From Heterohyrax brucei (taxonomy: Eukaryota; Chordata; Mammalia; Hyracoidea; Procaviidae), in assembly GCA_028571685.1 (NCBI GenBank), contig CM053162.1, forward strand, positions 68,808,351 through 68,872,350: a stretch of 64,000 nt of DNA, given 5' to 3'. Shown here piece by piece: positions 1 through 10,157 of the stretch. The position numbers and the translations under genes were made by a program. Within the stretch, counting starts at the first letter, position 1, and each line of letters opens with the position of its first letter. The notes under the pieces are model-generated. The model saw nothing but the letters and a program-made list of their open reading frames with translations, did not search any database and was not told where the DNA came from.

Positions 1-389
1 TAAAAATTGCATACACAACTATTTAGAGACCAATCACTAAGTGAAAGAGAGATACACTGTTAACAGGGAGCACCAAAAGTGGCCAAAGCTATCAGACTCA
101 TCTGAAGATAAGTCAGTACTTGAAGGGGAGGAGAGAGAGAAAAGAGCTGGAAAAGTACTCCAAAAAAATTCCAGAAACATTCCAAATTTGCTAAAAGATT
201 CAAAAAGACAAAAAAAAATAGAATAAATCTGTAAGAAACTATGTTGAGAAATATCATAATTCAACTTCTATAACTAAAAAAAGAGAATAACAATCTTTAA
301 AACAGTAAGAGGCAAACATCTTTCCTACAGTGGAAAATTATTTGAAACACAATGGATTTCTTACCTGAAACCAAACATTTCAGGCTTTA
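1..389. other. Unassigned A-rich sequence
   Basis: I recognise no gene or repeat family here. Short overlapping frames on both strands are low-complexity (Lys/Glu-rich or Phe/Ser-rich) and look like chance. Confidence 0.5.
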
Positions 390-842
390 ACATTTGAAGA
401 GGAACCTAAGGAACAGGAGGAAGAAGTCCAAGTGGCACTGAAGGGATTGGTAAAAAACCAGGAATGCCAACTGAGATGGTTAAACCATAGGATTTGGTGC
501 TGGAAGTACGTACTCATCCATGTCAAGAAATCTGGAAGACAGATACACAGCCAATCAACTGAAAGAGATCTACATGTATGACTATTCCCAAGAAATGATC
601 CCACTGAATGGGGAAATTATCCAGCAACATCATTAACATCACACGCAAGTGAAAGTTTACTGAAGACCATTCAAAAGCTACTGTAACAACATCAACAGTA
701 TATCAGGATGGATTCAGAAAGCGGTGCAGAACCATAGATATCATTGCTCATGTCAGATGGATTTTGGCTGAAAGTAGAGAGTACCAGAAAAATGTTTACC
801 TGTGTTTTATTGACTATAAAACTTACAACAATAAATGCATGA
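390..842 (+). mobile_element. RTE-clade LINE fragment (start of the reverse transcriptase region)
   Basis: The segment parallels the much longer RTE copies at 47.4-49.6 and 51.8-53.8 kb in the same order: 'gaagaagtccaagtggcactgaag', a 'ctcatccatgtcaagaaatctggaag' block, then 'gtcagatggattttggctgaaag' and 'cctgtgttttattgactat'. It covers the finger and early palm region of the RTE polymerase. Stops and frameshifts break the frame. The element's 3' end is absent, so this is a remnant cut by later deletion and not a simple 5'-truncated insertion. Confidence 0.85.
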
Positions 843-1089
843 GAAAAGCAGAAAATCTTTTACTAATAATCTAATTTTTCATCTTAAGGACAAAAGGAAG
901 GAAAAAAATGTAAAACCCCCCCAAAAAACCAAAGGATGAAATGAATAAAGAACAGAAATCACTAAAATTAAAAAATATTAATAATAATCAACTAAAATAT
1001 GAGTTTACATTTTTGGAAAATAATGTATAGGTAATGTGTTCTTCAACTTGATGACAAAAATTTGATCTACAAAATAAAAAAAAACTGGA
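843..1089. other. Unassigned AT-rich sequence
   Basis: A-rich DNA with poly-A and 'aataataat' tracts. I see no recognisable feature. Confidence 0.4.
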
Positions 1090-1235
1090 CTTTATTAAAA
1101 TAGAATTTTGTGATAGAGATCACTTAAAGAATGAAAGGAAACACTATACATTGAAAGGAAATATTTACAAACCAAAGATGTAACAAAGGACCAGTTCCTG
1201 AAATACACAAAGGATTCTAAAAAGTCAACAATTAA
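1090..1235 (+). mobile_element. Old L1 (L1M-type) ORF2 fragment
   Basis: The run around 1140-1220 ('atatttacaaaccaaagatg', 'aaaggaccag') follows the order of a conserved stretch late in mammalian L1 ORF2. The homologous element appears to resume at about 1819, so the L1 3'-UTR piece between them looks like an insertion. Confidence 0.55.
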
Positions 1236-1818
1236 GATTAGTCCAAAGGACTCCCAGCCAAGTGCCGTCGAGTCGGATCCGATGGACCATAACTACCACA
1301 GTCTCCAACAAACTGAATCCAGCGCAACTGGATGGTGTCCAGTTACACCACTGAGTGCTCTGACAGGGACCACTGTACAGTGTTCAGGACAGAGCTGGAT
1401 GAAAATGTAGAACCAAATTCAAAGTCAAAAATAAAAAAGTCAGACTTACTGGTCTGAGAGAGACAGGTGAAACTCCAATATGTGGCCCTCAGACATTCTT
1501 TCAACTCAGTGCTGAAGTCACTCCTGAGGTTCACCCTTCAGTCAACGATTAGACAAGGGCATAAAACAAGCAACAAGATGTTTAACTCAGCCAGGTACAC
1601 AAGACTAAAAGAGTACACCAGCCCAGGGGCAAGCATGAAAAGGCAGGAGGGAAGAAGAAAGCTGAAAGAATGGAAACTGGGAACACAAAGTTGAGCAGGG
1701 GACAGTACTGACATGAAGCAGAACCAGCAACAATGTCACCAAACGATCTCATTAATTGTCTAATGAGAAGTTAATTTGCGCTGTAAACCTTCCTCAGAAG
1801 CCTATTTAAAAAAAAAAG
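1236..1818 (+). mobile_element. 5'-truncated L1 insertion (3' UTR only) with A-tail
   Basis: The reverse complement of this stretch matches the minus-strand L1 3'-UTR fragment at 5945-6318 in order (GTTTACAG-GCAAATTA, CTTCTCATTA, CCCTGCTCAA, GTGTTCCCAG). It ends in an A-run at 1808-1817. Imperfect direct repeats flank it (aaaagtcaacaattaa at 1220-1235; aaaagctcaacagttaa from 1819) and look like a target-site duplication inside an older L1. A very short SINE fragment (1254-1284) lies at its left end. Confidence 0.7.
1254..1284 (-). mobile_element. Ultra-short AfroSINE 3'-end fragment
   Basis: About 30 bp carrying GCCAAGTGCCGTCGAGTCGG, the terminal block of the AfroSINE tail, without the rest of the SINE. 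It is one of several such micro-fragments in the window. Confidence 0.7.
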
Positions 1819-2340
1819 AAAAGCTCAACAGTTAAAAAATAATTTAATTAGAACAGGCAATATGTCAAGTCATTTCACTGCAGCAGATACACAATGAGCA
1901 ATAAGCACGTGGGAAGGTGTTCAGCGTAATTAGTCATTAGAGAACTCAAGTTCAGACTTCAGTGAGGCACCGCTTTATACCCACTAGCAGACTGAAATAA
2001 AAAATAATGACAACGCCAAATTCTGATGAGCATGTAGAGAACGTAGGTAACCGGGAATGCAAAATGGTGCAAACACTCTACGAGAGAGTTTGTAGTGTCT
2101 TAAAAATCTACACATGCAACCACTCTCTAAACCAGCAGTTGCACTCTAGGGAATTTAACCCATAAAATTGAAGACCGATGTTCATGTAAGCCCTGTATAC
2201 ATTCTTTTCACGTCTTTATTCATAATTTAAGCAGAAATTGGGTGAAAGGTACACTAGATCTCCTTGTATTCTTTCTTACAACTTCATGTGAATCTACAAT
2301 CATTTACAAACAAATTTACTTTTCAAAAATCACAATATAG
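1819..2340 (+). mobile_element. Old L1 (L1M-type) ORF2 C-terminus plus 3' end
   Basis: The segment around 1950-2160 follows the conserved end of L1 ORF2 (TTTATACCCACTAGCAG, GGGAATGCAAAATGGTGCAA, CAGCAGTTGCACTCTAGG). It then jumps at about 2225 to a typical L1M terminus (GGGTGAAAGGTACACTAGATC, CTTCATGTGAATCTACAATC). The jump implies an internal deletion. Heavy divergence indicates an old copy. Confidence 0.75.
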
Positions 2341-2561
2341 CATTGTCATTTTTCAAAAGTAATCTTTGATTTTTAATGTTTAACATTTATTAAAATTCTG
2401 AATTCTAAAATGCTATAAAAATAAATTTAAGAATGCACTTTATCTTAAAAACATGCATAGTCTTTAATTAGGAAGTATTTTTTTTAATAACAGCTACGTA
2501 AGTGCTAGTTAAAAGCTAGAAGTCTTCCGGGTGTATCCCAGTGGGTGAATAGTTCACTAAA
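2341..2561. other. Unassigned AT-rich sequence
   Basis: No recognisable feature. Confidence 0.4.
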
Positions 2562-2866
2562 TTGTTGCTGTTGTCGTTCAGTGCTGTTGAGTCGGTTCTG
2601 ACTCAGAAAGCCTGGGTGCAGCGGAAGGAAACCCTGCCCAGTCCTGGGCCACCCTCACAGTCATTATCAGGCTTGATCCTGTTGTTGCAAACACCGTACT
2701 AACCCATCTCACTGAGGATCTAGCTCTTTGGGGATGACACGCTACCCAACACGTTGTCCTTCACCGGGGCCAGGTCCCTCCTGATAACACGTCTGTAGTA
2801 TGTGAGCTGCAGGCTCGCCTGCCTTGCTTCTAATGAGCTTTTGGGCTGTATTTCTTCTAAGAACTA
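2562..2866 (-). mobile_element. RTE-clade LINE 3' end
   Basis: It begins with the RTE/AfroSINE terminal signature read in reverse (TTGTTGCTGTTGTCGTTCAG, GTTGAGTCGGTTCTGACTC) and continues through the 3' part of the RTE polymerase frame (ACGTTGTCCTTCACC, CCTCCTGATAACACG), colinear with 9257-9560. It is truncated at its 5' side and interrupts old L1 sequence. Confidence 0.85.
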
Positions 2867-2867
2867 C

Positions 2868-3017
2868 AAACTGTGGTTTATACATGTAGTGTAATATTAC
2901 TTAGAAATAAACGGGAATGGATTACCCACATATTTAGCAGCCTAGATATCCAGAAAATTATGCTGAATGATAAAAAATCAGTCTCAAGAGTTCATCTATT
3001 GCATATTTCCATCTATA
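2868..3017 (+). mobile_element. Old L1 (L1M-type) fragment
   Basis: AACTGTGGTTTATACATGTA, followed by GAATATTAC-like and AAAATTATGCTGAATGATAA motifs, matches the order of the L1 3' region just after ORF2. It breaks at a TA dinucleotide where the mariner element begins and resumes after it. Confidence 0.6.
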
Positions 3018-3574
3018 CGAAAGCTGGCAATTAAGTTCACGAACTTATCCTAGAAAAAGTACTACATACCTCACGGCTGGATATCACTGTGATTACTTTT
3101 GAAGTCCTCCCCTTGGGAAGCTATACACTGATGCCAGTGCCTAGTCCACTTTTCAGAGCAATTTTGGAACTCTTTTGCTGGAATGGCCATCAGAGCTGTT
3201 CTTGTGTTACCCTTGATGTCCTGAACATGGGTCAAAATATCTTCCTTTCAATATTTCCTTATCTTTGGGCAAAAGTAAAAGTTGCTGGGGGCCAGATCAG
3301 GTGAGTAGGGAGGGAATTCCAATAGTTATTTTTTCACTGGTTATATATTCCTTCACAAACAGCTATACAGTTAAGTTCACAAACTTGCCACCATGCCACA
3401 GCACAATGACCACTCCAGAAAGAGTTCCAAAATGACTTTGTAGGGTGAACGAGGCACTGACATCAGCACATAGCTTTTGAAGGGGAATACTTTGAAGGTA
3501 CCTGAAGTGATATTCAGCTATGGGGTACATACCACCGAGAACAATTAAGTTCATTGACTTATTTGTCAGACCTC
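3018..3574 (-). mobile_element. Fold-back mariner-derived element, copy 1
   Basis: A 557-bp element inserted at TA in old L1 sequence. The outer arms (3018-3190 and 3406-3574) are inverted copies of each other at roughly 70-75% by eye, starting at terminal repeats of the form GCTGGCAATTAAGTTC / GGTCTGACAA-TAAGTC. Read on the minus strand, the left arm is the 3' end of a mariner-type transposase frame; the right arm carries the same sequence in the other orientation. The 215-nt spacer holds more of the transposase 3' region plus an internal TTAAGTTCACAAACTT. The same architecture recurs at 36861-37423. The frame is decayed and non-autonomous. Confidence 0.8.
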
Positions 3575-4035
3575 ATCTGACTGTCTTGAAATTACAACAT
3601 TACAGATATTTTGAACAGATTGTTGCCTGGGATAATAGAATGCGCTGCGAGAGACATGCCAGTAGCTATAGAAGGGAAGCAGGTTAAGACTACCGTGGTG
3701 AGGGACATGTTCTGTGTCTTGGCTATATCAAACACAGTTGTCTGGGTGTGATAGTGTACTATAGATTTGCAAGATGTTACAACTGGGGGAAATTCAGTAA
3801 ATGGCAGCTTTGGTGGCATGGTAGTTAAGAGCTTAATTGTAAGCCAAAAGATCAGCAGTTTGAGTTTACCAGCCACTCCTTGGAAACCCTATGGGACAGT
3901 TCTACTCTGTCCTACAGAGCCGCTGACTCAGAGTCAACAGCAAAGAGTTTCTTGGGGTTTAGATAAAGAGTGCTTGGAATCTATCGTATTTCTGACTACT
4001 GTAGGTGAATCTCCAATAATCTCAAAATAAAGACG
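3575..4035 (+). mobile_element. Old L1 (L1M-type) 3' end, interrupted by an AfroSINE
   Basis: TAGTGTACTATAGATTTGCA, AAGATGTTACAACTGGGGGA and the terminal GTGAATCTCCAATAATCTC, AAAATAAAGACG are the typical order of an L1M 3' end. An AfroSINE splits it at about 3803-3962. Confidence 0.8.
3803..3962 (+). mobile_element. AfroSINE, full length, nested in old L1
   Basis: The tRNA-derived head (TTTGGTGGCATGGTAGTTAA, box-B-like AGTTTGAGTTTACCAG) is followed by the body CTCCTTGGAAACCCTATGGG and tail GTTCTACTCTGTCCTACAG. It interrupts the L1M terminus, so it is younger than that L1. Confidence 0.85.
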
Positions 4036-4039
4036 AACT

Positions 4040-4230
4040 GTAACACCAAAGGAAACACAAGTGGTGCAGTCGTTAAGTTCCGTGTCTGCTAACTAGAGAG
4101 TTGGCCGTTCGAGTCCACCAGGCACTCCTTGGAAAATGTTACGGATCAGTTCTACTTTGTCCTGTAGTGTTGTTATGAATTGGTACTGAGTCGACGACAG
4201 TGGGTTTGGTTTTCGCTTTGTAACACCAAA
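4040..4230 (+). mobile_element. AfroSINE with 11-bp target-site duplication
   Basis: A complete SINE runs from GGAAACACAAGTGGTGCAG to GACAGTGGGTTTGGTTTTCG. Exact direct repeats GTAACACCAAA flank it at 4040-4050 and 4220-4230, as expected for LINE-mediated insertion. Confidence 0.92.
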
Positions 4231-4247
4231 AAGTTATAGCAGATGAC

Positions 4248-4422
4248 AGGAAGAGTCCCCAGGTGATGAAAACTCTTATTGTGGTCACTACTGACCGAAA
4301 GGTCAGACGTTTGAAACCACCCAGATACATTTGGGAAGAAGAGTCTAGCAATCTATCCCTGGAGTCTGCCATAGAGCACAGTTCTACCATGTCACACGCA
4401 CAGTTTCCGTGATACACAATTG
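4248..4422 (+). mobile_element. Older AfroSINE variant
   Basis: Degenerate copy with the longer body form: CCCCAGGTGATG head, GACCGAAAGGTCAGACG, TTGGGAAGAAGAGTCTAGC, then ATAGAGCACAGTTCTACCATG. It sits directly after the copy ending at 4230. Confidence 0.75.
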
Positions 4423-4983
4423 ACTTAATAAAAACTGCTTTAATAATAATAATAATAAATGTAAGCTTCTTTTTACAGAACTAATCCAATTAATAAATGA
4501 GAAGAAAGTTCAAATTAAAATATAATCAAGTTGCAATCCTTGACGGACTGATGAATACAACCCTTAAATATCTATAGTTTCTGACATCATAAGCAGAAAG
4601 ACAAGCAGACATGATGTGATTTCTGATGAAAGAAAGTATCATCTATAGTCTTGATAAAGTGATCAAACCAGAATTTTATCAAACCTCTGGATTCAGCTGC
4701 ACCATTTAAGGAAATACGTGGGGCCAAGGAAGGAGCTGAACTGCAACACGATTATGGAAACAGCATAATCCAGAGTCTCCTCCAATGCCCTACAGTCTTC
4801 TACTGATGGATATCAAAGGCTCAACAGAAGCCCGAGGAAGACTGCAGAGTAACAGACAGTTAAAAGATATACCATTTTTTATTAAACTTAAAATGATTAA
4901 ATCATAATATCTAGTATATACAAGTTGATGACAAAACTAAAAATGCAAGGAAGAAATTGCTGTAACGATCAAAACCAGAAAAC
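4423..4983. other. Unassigned sequence with a (TAA)n run
   Basis: A short TAA microsatellite occupies about 4437-4459. The rest of the stretch matches nothing I can name. Confidence 0.4.
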
Positions 4984-5146
4984 CAAGCCAAACACAGTGC
5001 CATCAAGTGAATTCTGACACCAAGTGACCCTAGTGGACAGAGTAGAACTGCCCCACAGAGTTTCTGAGGAGAGCCTGCTGGATTCAAACTGCTAACCTTC
5101 TGGTTAGCAGATGTAGCACTTAACCACTATGCCACCAGGGTTTCCA
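4984..5146 (-). mobile_element. AfroSINE
   Basis: Reverse orientation: CAGTGCCATCAAGTGAATTC tail, GGACAGAGTAGAACTGCC, GATTCAAACTGCTAACCTTC and terminal CACTATGCCACCAGGGTTTC head. Confidence 0.9.
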
Positions 5147-5337
5147 TAAACGTCAAGAGAGAGATTAATTTTTCAAGGAAGGAGGAAGTTATGATTGGGT
5201 TGAGACACATGGACAGGACTTCTAGGGGTCTGACAGTTCTTTTTCTTGGCTTAGATTTGAGTTAAAAGAATGTTCCATTTCTAACAGTTCAGTAAGGCCA
5301 GCATTTATTTTCTGTGTGATTTATTTTTTAACTGTAA

Positions 5338-5530
5338 CAAGCCCAGACGGCCCAAATCGTTAAGAGCTCTGCTACTAGCTGAGAAGTGGGCAGTTAGAAC
5401 TCCCCCAGAAGAACCTCAGAAGACGAGCCTGGGGATCAGCTTCCCAGAGGTCACGGGCTTGAAATCCCTGTGAAGCAGTTCTGTTCTGCACACATGGAAT
5501 CGCATTGCCTGGACGGTGACTAATAATACT
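5338..5530 (+). mobile_element. Older AfroSINE variant
   Basis: Divergent copy of the longer form: CCCAAATCGTTAAGAGCTC, CAGAAGACGAGCCTGGGGA, AGCAGTTCTGTTCTGCACAC and TGGAATCGCATTGCCTGGAC. Confidence 0.7.
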
Positions 5531-5537
5531 ACATGCC

Positions 5538-5568
5538 AAAGCCAAGTCAAGTGCCGTTGAGTCGGATC
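5538..5568 (-). mobile_element. Ultra-short AfroSINE 3'-end fragment
   Basis: About 30 bp: AAGCCAAGTCAAGTGCCGTT then GAGTCGGATCT, running into a short TA repeat. No SINE body follows. Confidence 0.65.
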
Positions 5569-5667
5569 TATATATATATTTTAAGAGTTTTTATTAAAAG
5601 GAATAATGATTAGTTCTCCCAGAATTCTGTGAAATCCTCATTTTGAAGATTTTTAACTATTCCTTAT

Positions 5668-5824
5668 TAAAAAACAAACTCATTGCTGTCAAGTTATCCC
5701 AACTCCTAATGACCCTAGAGGACAGAGTAGAATGCCCCGTAGGGTTTCTGAGGAGGACCTGGTGAATTTTACCACTGACCATTGGTTAGCAGCCAAGCAC
5801 TTAACCACTGTACAACCAGGACCC
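5668..5824 (-). mobile_element. AfroSINE
   Basis: Reverse-orientation copy: CATTGCTGTCAAGTTATCCC, GACCCTAGAGGACAGAGTAG, TTGGTTAGCAGCCAAGCACT, terminal CAACCAGGACCC. Confidence 0.88.
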
Positions 5825-5944
5825 TTTTCTATATTAAATCTACATTATTTATATAATGATTCTGTATCATAGGACGTGGAGTTCTTTTCAGTTTTAAATT
5901 ATCAATAGTAAAGGTATAGCAAAAAATCTTTTTTGAAGCGTGGA

Positions 5945-6318
5945 AGTTAATTTTGTTTTAGATGAAGGTTTACAGAACAAGTTAGTTTCTCATTAAACCA
6001 TTAATGCACATGTTGTTTTGCAACACCGGGCAACAACACCGTGGACAGATCAACACTCCCCTTCCTGAACATGGGTTCCCCATTACTGGCTTTCCTGTCC
6101 CCTTCCACCTTTTCGTCCTTGCCCCTGGGTTGTTGTGTCTTTTCAGTCTGGTTGTATTCTACAGGCCTGTCTAATCTTTGGCTGAACGGTGACCCTCAGG
6201 AATAACTTCATTACTGAATTAAAAGGTGGTTGGCATTCATATTCCTGGGGTTTTCCCAGTCTCTACCAAACCAGTAGGTCTAGTCTGTTTTTAGTGAGAG
6301 TAAATAAAATTTTATTTT
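5945..6318 (-). mobile_element. L1 3'-UTR fragment
   Basis: TTTTAGATGAAGGTTTACAG, GTTTCTCATTAAACCATTAA and GGCCTGTCTAATCTTTGGCT form a block colinear with the opposite-strand L1 piece at 1330-1806. From general knowledge I believe this is the long 3' UTR of paenungulate L1s; that family assignment was not searched. Confidence 0.65.
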
Positions 6319-6604
6319 TAAAAAGAGTGTAATGATCTTTTAATACTGATTGTTTATGTTACAGTTTCAGCCGTTAGCATTCTGGACCTTTTCTCCCTCA
6401 CTCACAAAGTAAAGACAAACACGAAACTGTGATGACTGGAATGTCTACACTGCATTCCTAACCCATTTTCTGCCTTATAAATTGCTGTTTCTTAATATTG
6501 AACAACTTAATACTAGAGATGGACTCAAGTGCAGATAAAAATAATTATTAGTCCTAGCTCTAATGCTGACCTTTCTATGACCTCGAATATTACTGTATTC
6601 CCTT
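6319..6604. other. Unassigned sequence
   Basis: No recognisable gene or repeat. Confidence 0.4.
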
Positions 6605-6660
6605 ATAGGGTTACCATGAGTCACAATCGACTCGACATCATGGAGTTTGGATTTTGGGGT
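6605..6660 (+). mobile_element. AfroSINE 3' tail fragment
   Basis: TATAGGGTTACCATGAGTCA, CAATCGACTCGACATCATGG and GTTTGGATTTTGG match the AfroSINE 3' end. The head and body are missing. Confidence 0.8.
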
Positions 6661-7427
6661 CCTGACTTGGGAAAGTGACCCGAGAGCTCCTTAAGGAGGG
6701 AGCTTGTGGTAGAAGAAGTTTTCAGTAATTTTTTCAGTGTTTTAGAACTATTTCTTTATTTAATAAAATTGGTATTCAGGACACCGGGAAGTGGTGATTT
6801 ATTTTGTCAGTGTTATTTACAGCTTCATGGACAATATTGTGTACAATATCAATATATTAAGAATAAAAAAACTAATTACACATTTATTGCCCACATAATT
6901 ACGAGCTAATTATGAAAATGTCATTCGTTGCTGTTAGACTTCAATAAAGATATTTTTATTATCTTTACTTGGCATTTAGTGTGCTATAAATGCCTTCATA
7001 AATATAAATTCAATGCTTTCTTGGAAGAGCCCATTTAAAATAATAAATGCCTGTGACATATCTTATTTAGAAAAATAGGAGTTCTAAACACTGAACGCAC
7101 TGCAACCTATGCTGTGTTCTTGGAATTACTGGCCTTTCTTTTCACCAATGACTAAGCCCAGTCTTCCCAACAGATTGTCAATGATTTCTGTTGCAGGTTT
7201 TCAGTTACTTTTCAGCTTAAAGCCATCAGGAAACCATGAATTGTGATGTCTCAAAAGATGATTTTTAATTTTCATCCATATGCTGTCCTACTAGGAGTTT
7301 GAACATATTGGTAATTATAAAATGTTCCTAATGTGGATCATCTTTACTTAATTCAGTTAGAAGAATTGTTTGCTATGGTCTAACAGGCAATTCAAACCCA
7401 GCAAGAAACACACCTAATGTACCAGTC
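6661..7427. other. AT-rich sequence, no gene; contains an inverted TAATTA pair
   Basis: Mostly unassigned. At 6894-6914 CATAATTA and TAATTATG form a perfect inverted repeat around a 5-nt centre. TAATTA is the core of many homeodomain sites; function is not shown. Confidence 0.35.
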
Positions 7428-7905
7428 TTAATAGAGAAACAGGACCAGTGAGCTGACCATGCACGACTCCATCTAAGGCTGCATCTCTAACTCTGTCTAA
7501 TTTCTATGTCTAGCAATCTCACTCTCTTTATGTATGCCTCTGCCTTCAGAAAGATAAATTTATTTCAAGAAATTGGCTCCTACAATTTCAGGGGCTGGCA
7601 TAGCCAAAATGCTTAGGGCAGGGGACAGGCTGGAGACTCCCACAGGCTTGTACACTGAGATCAGGAGGTTGGAGTGTGGAAATAGTGAAGAGTGAAGAGG
7701 AGCCAAAGTATTTATTTATGGCCTGGAGGCAGAGGACACCCTCAAGGAAACTTCTGTTATAACTGATCAATTGATTATATTAGATGCCCTTATGGAAAGT
7801 GTTTAGATTACTTTAGGTTATATCATAGAACAGCAACTAAACTAGTGTGTGGCTTAACCACTGAAAATCATAGAACTGCCAAGTTAACACGTAAGGGTAA
7901 CCACC
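7428..7905 (-). mobile_element. MLT2-like (ERV-L family) LTR, probably solo
   Basis: Reverse-orientation LTR: AGAGAAACAGGACCAGTGAG near the start, AGAAATTGGCTCCTACAATT, GGGGCTGGCATAGCCAAAAT, GGGACAGGCTGGAGACTCCC, and the end GCCAAGTTAACACGTAAGGG. The same blocks recur in the LTR at 60063-60660. No internal ERV sequence is attached. Family name is from general knowledge. Confidence 0.65.
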
Positions 7906-8255
7906 ATGTCTTGTATATTATACATTACCAGGAAATTAATATTATGTAGCTGTTGGGAAAGCAACTATTTCAAAGACATTATTATTGAAACATGAGTACT
8001 ATAAACAGATACTCTTCATAAATCAGTAAAATTTGGAAATAATTAAACAGGTAAAACAGTTCTAATGTAACCTTTTACTATATATTAAAGAATAGCACTT
8101 GGTTGTATTACTGTAAAATCTACACTAATGATCAAAGCCATTCTCAAATCTGTTTGAAGGTGGACATATCGTAGGAAAAGTTCAATATATTTTCCCTAAA
8201 CTTGTTAGAAAGTCTGGAAGAAAATACAGTCTTGGAGAAAAGATCTTAGTAAATC
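7906..8255. other. Unassigned sequence
   Basis: AT-rich, with no recognisable feature. Confidence 0.4.
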
Positions 8256-8990
8256 AGACTTGCCTTCATTTATTCCATCTTGTATTTATTCATTTCTCGA
8301 ATATATTGAATTCTTAGTTTGTGTCAAGCTTTGTTTAGCCCGAGGCAATGTAAACAAAACTGTGTCAGTAATGTCAAGGAATTTTACAATCTGTTGGAGG
8401 GAGATTATAATAATAAGTTGTATGTGTAACAGTCCAACATAACAGGATAAGGGATGTATGTGAAGGAGTTAGCTCTGTAGCTACTTGAGGGAAGAGTTTC
8501 AAAGAGAGAAAATGTCAAGCGGTAAGGCAAGAGAAACCCTAAAGTAAGTAGTAAGGCAAGTAGTAAACCCTAAAAAGGATTTAAGAAATGTCAGGAAGGC
8601 CAAATGCAGTTGGAAAATGACACTACAGTGGCCAGATTGTGCAGAACATGGTGGGCCACACTATGGAAGTTGGATTTTACTCATTGAGATGGCAAACAAT
8701 TAAAAACGTTGAAACAGACGGTACAATATCTAATGTAAGTGAAGTCCGAAAGTTTTACTGAGCCTTCAGAGTGGAAGGTACTGCAGAGGTGGGTTAGGTC
8801 AAGGGAGGGAGTGAAAGAGGCTGGTTCGGAGTCAAGTGCAATATTCCAGGGCAGACGTCACAATGGTTTGCCTGACGGTAGTTTGTCTAAAAATGGAAAA
8901 GAAGACAAGATTTTTGATATCTTTGGGAAAGTATTTTTCATTGGGGCATCAAATGTGGGGCGTAGAAGATAGAACTGATAATCATCTAAA
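8256..8990 (+). repeat. Ancient dispersed mammalian repeat, family unassigned
   Basis: It starts with TTCATTTATTC and TATTTATTCATTTCTCGAAT, and continues with TCCAGATTGTGCAGAACATG-like and TGGAAGTTGGATTTTACTC segments. The opening block recurs near 39716 and later blocks near 45310-46660. The frames here are not credible coding sequence. Confidence 0.45.
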
Positions 8991-9059
8991 GTTTGAAGTT
9001 TGACCTAATAGAAGACTAGAGATACTCTACCTATACAGACAAGAAAGGATGGGAGATGC

Positions 9060-9256
9060 TAGAGAGGAAGCAAGTATATTTATATTTAATTTACATAAAC
9101 ATATATAGCAGATATAGATAGATATACTTACAGATCTCCTTTCCCTACTTTTGTATATATGTATACTATATAAAAATGACATATTTACATATAAGCATGT
9201 ATATACATGTATACATACATGTTTGTGTGAGTGTATATGTGTATATATATATATAT
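9060..9256. repeat. TA-rich simple repeat
   Basis: Degenerate (TATG/TACA)n tract ending in TGTATATATATATATATTG, directly against the 3' terminus of the minus-strand RTE. Confidence 0.85.
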
Positions 9257-9727
9257 TGTTGTTGTTCGGTGCCATCGAGTCAGTTCTGACTAGCTACATC
9301 CACAATCATTTCTATGCCTAAGCCCATCATTGCAGTCACTGTGTCCATCCATCTTGCCAGGGTCTTCCTTCTTCACTGACCTTCCACTCTACCAAGCGTG
9401 GTGTTCTTCTCCAGGGACTGATCCTTTCTGATGATATATCCAAAGTATACAGTCTTGCCATCTTTGCTTCCAATGAGCACTCTGGTTATACCTTCTCCAG
9501 ATCTGTTTGTTCTTTTGACAGTTCGTGGTACATTTAACATTCTTCTGCAACACCACAGTTGAAAGGCATCAGTTCTGCTTTTGTATTCCTCATTCATTAT
9601 CTAGCTTTTGCATGCATATGATGCAATGGAAAATATTGTGGCTTGGGTCAGACACAATTCAGTTTTCAAGGTGACATCTGTATTTTTGAATACTTTGAGG
9701 GGGTCCTGTGCAGAATATTTTTCCGAT

Positions 9728-9746
9728 GCAATGCATCTTTTGATTT
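9728..9746. repeat. Target-site duplication, left copy, of the full-length L1
   Basis: GCAATGCATCTTTTGATTT here and GCAATCATCTTTTGATTT at 16351-16368 differ by one indel. They bracket the 6.6-kb L1, the poly-T on the left being the L1 A-tail read in reverse. Confidence 0.9.
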
Positions 9747-9769
9747 TTTTTTTTTACAATCCAAGTCAA

Positions 9770-9775
9770 TTTATT
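9770..9775 (-). terminator. Distal poly(A) signal AATAAA of the L1
   Basis: TTTATT on the plus strand is AATAAA on the L1 sense strand, 14 nt before the A-tail. Spacing and sequence fit the signal actually used for this insertion. Confidence 0.8.
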
Positions 9776-10138
9776 CTACAAAAACTTGCACATATGCTGT
9801 GTACCTCTAGATGCTCTCTCCACCCTGTGACAGCACACTCCTTTCCAGCCTGTATTTCCCATGTCCATTCAACCAACTCCTGTCCCCATCACCCTCTCAT
9901 TTCACTTCTCAGTTAACCTGATGTATCTACTTAAGCCAAGCAGTACACTCTTTGACAGTATCATCTTATGTTTTCTAGTCTAGTCCAGCCTTTAGCTGAG
10001 GAGTTGGTAGAACATGTGCAGCTTTTGTTGTTGTTTTGTTTTGTTTCCACCTAGAGTAATTAAATGTACTGATTTCTTGAAACAATTTTGGCTTTCCAGT
10101 TGCTTCTTGTACCGTATTTCTCTCCGAGTTCATTTTCC

Positions 10139-10157
10139 TTTTTTTTTTATTATTATT
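10139..10157 (-). terminator. Internal AATAATAATAAA(A)n tract, candidate proximal poly(A) site
   Basis: On the L1 sense strand the tract reads AATAATAATAAA followed by an A-run. The related truncated L1 at 18072-18512 ends exactly at the equivalent point, which suggests this is a real 3' end for the family. The 380 bp beyond it in the full-length copy is then either a longer 3' UTR or transduced flank. Confidence 0.6.

Noticed and set aside
3803-3880. tRNA-like sequences in SINE heads
   Set aside because: The tRNA-derived heads (box-B-like AGTTTGAATCC) are parts of SINEs and lack a complete, foldable tRNA; no tRNA gene is called.
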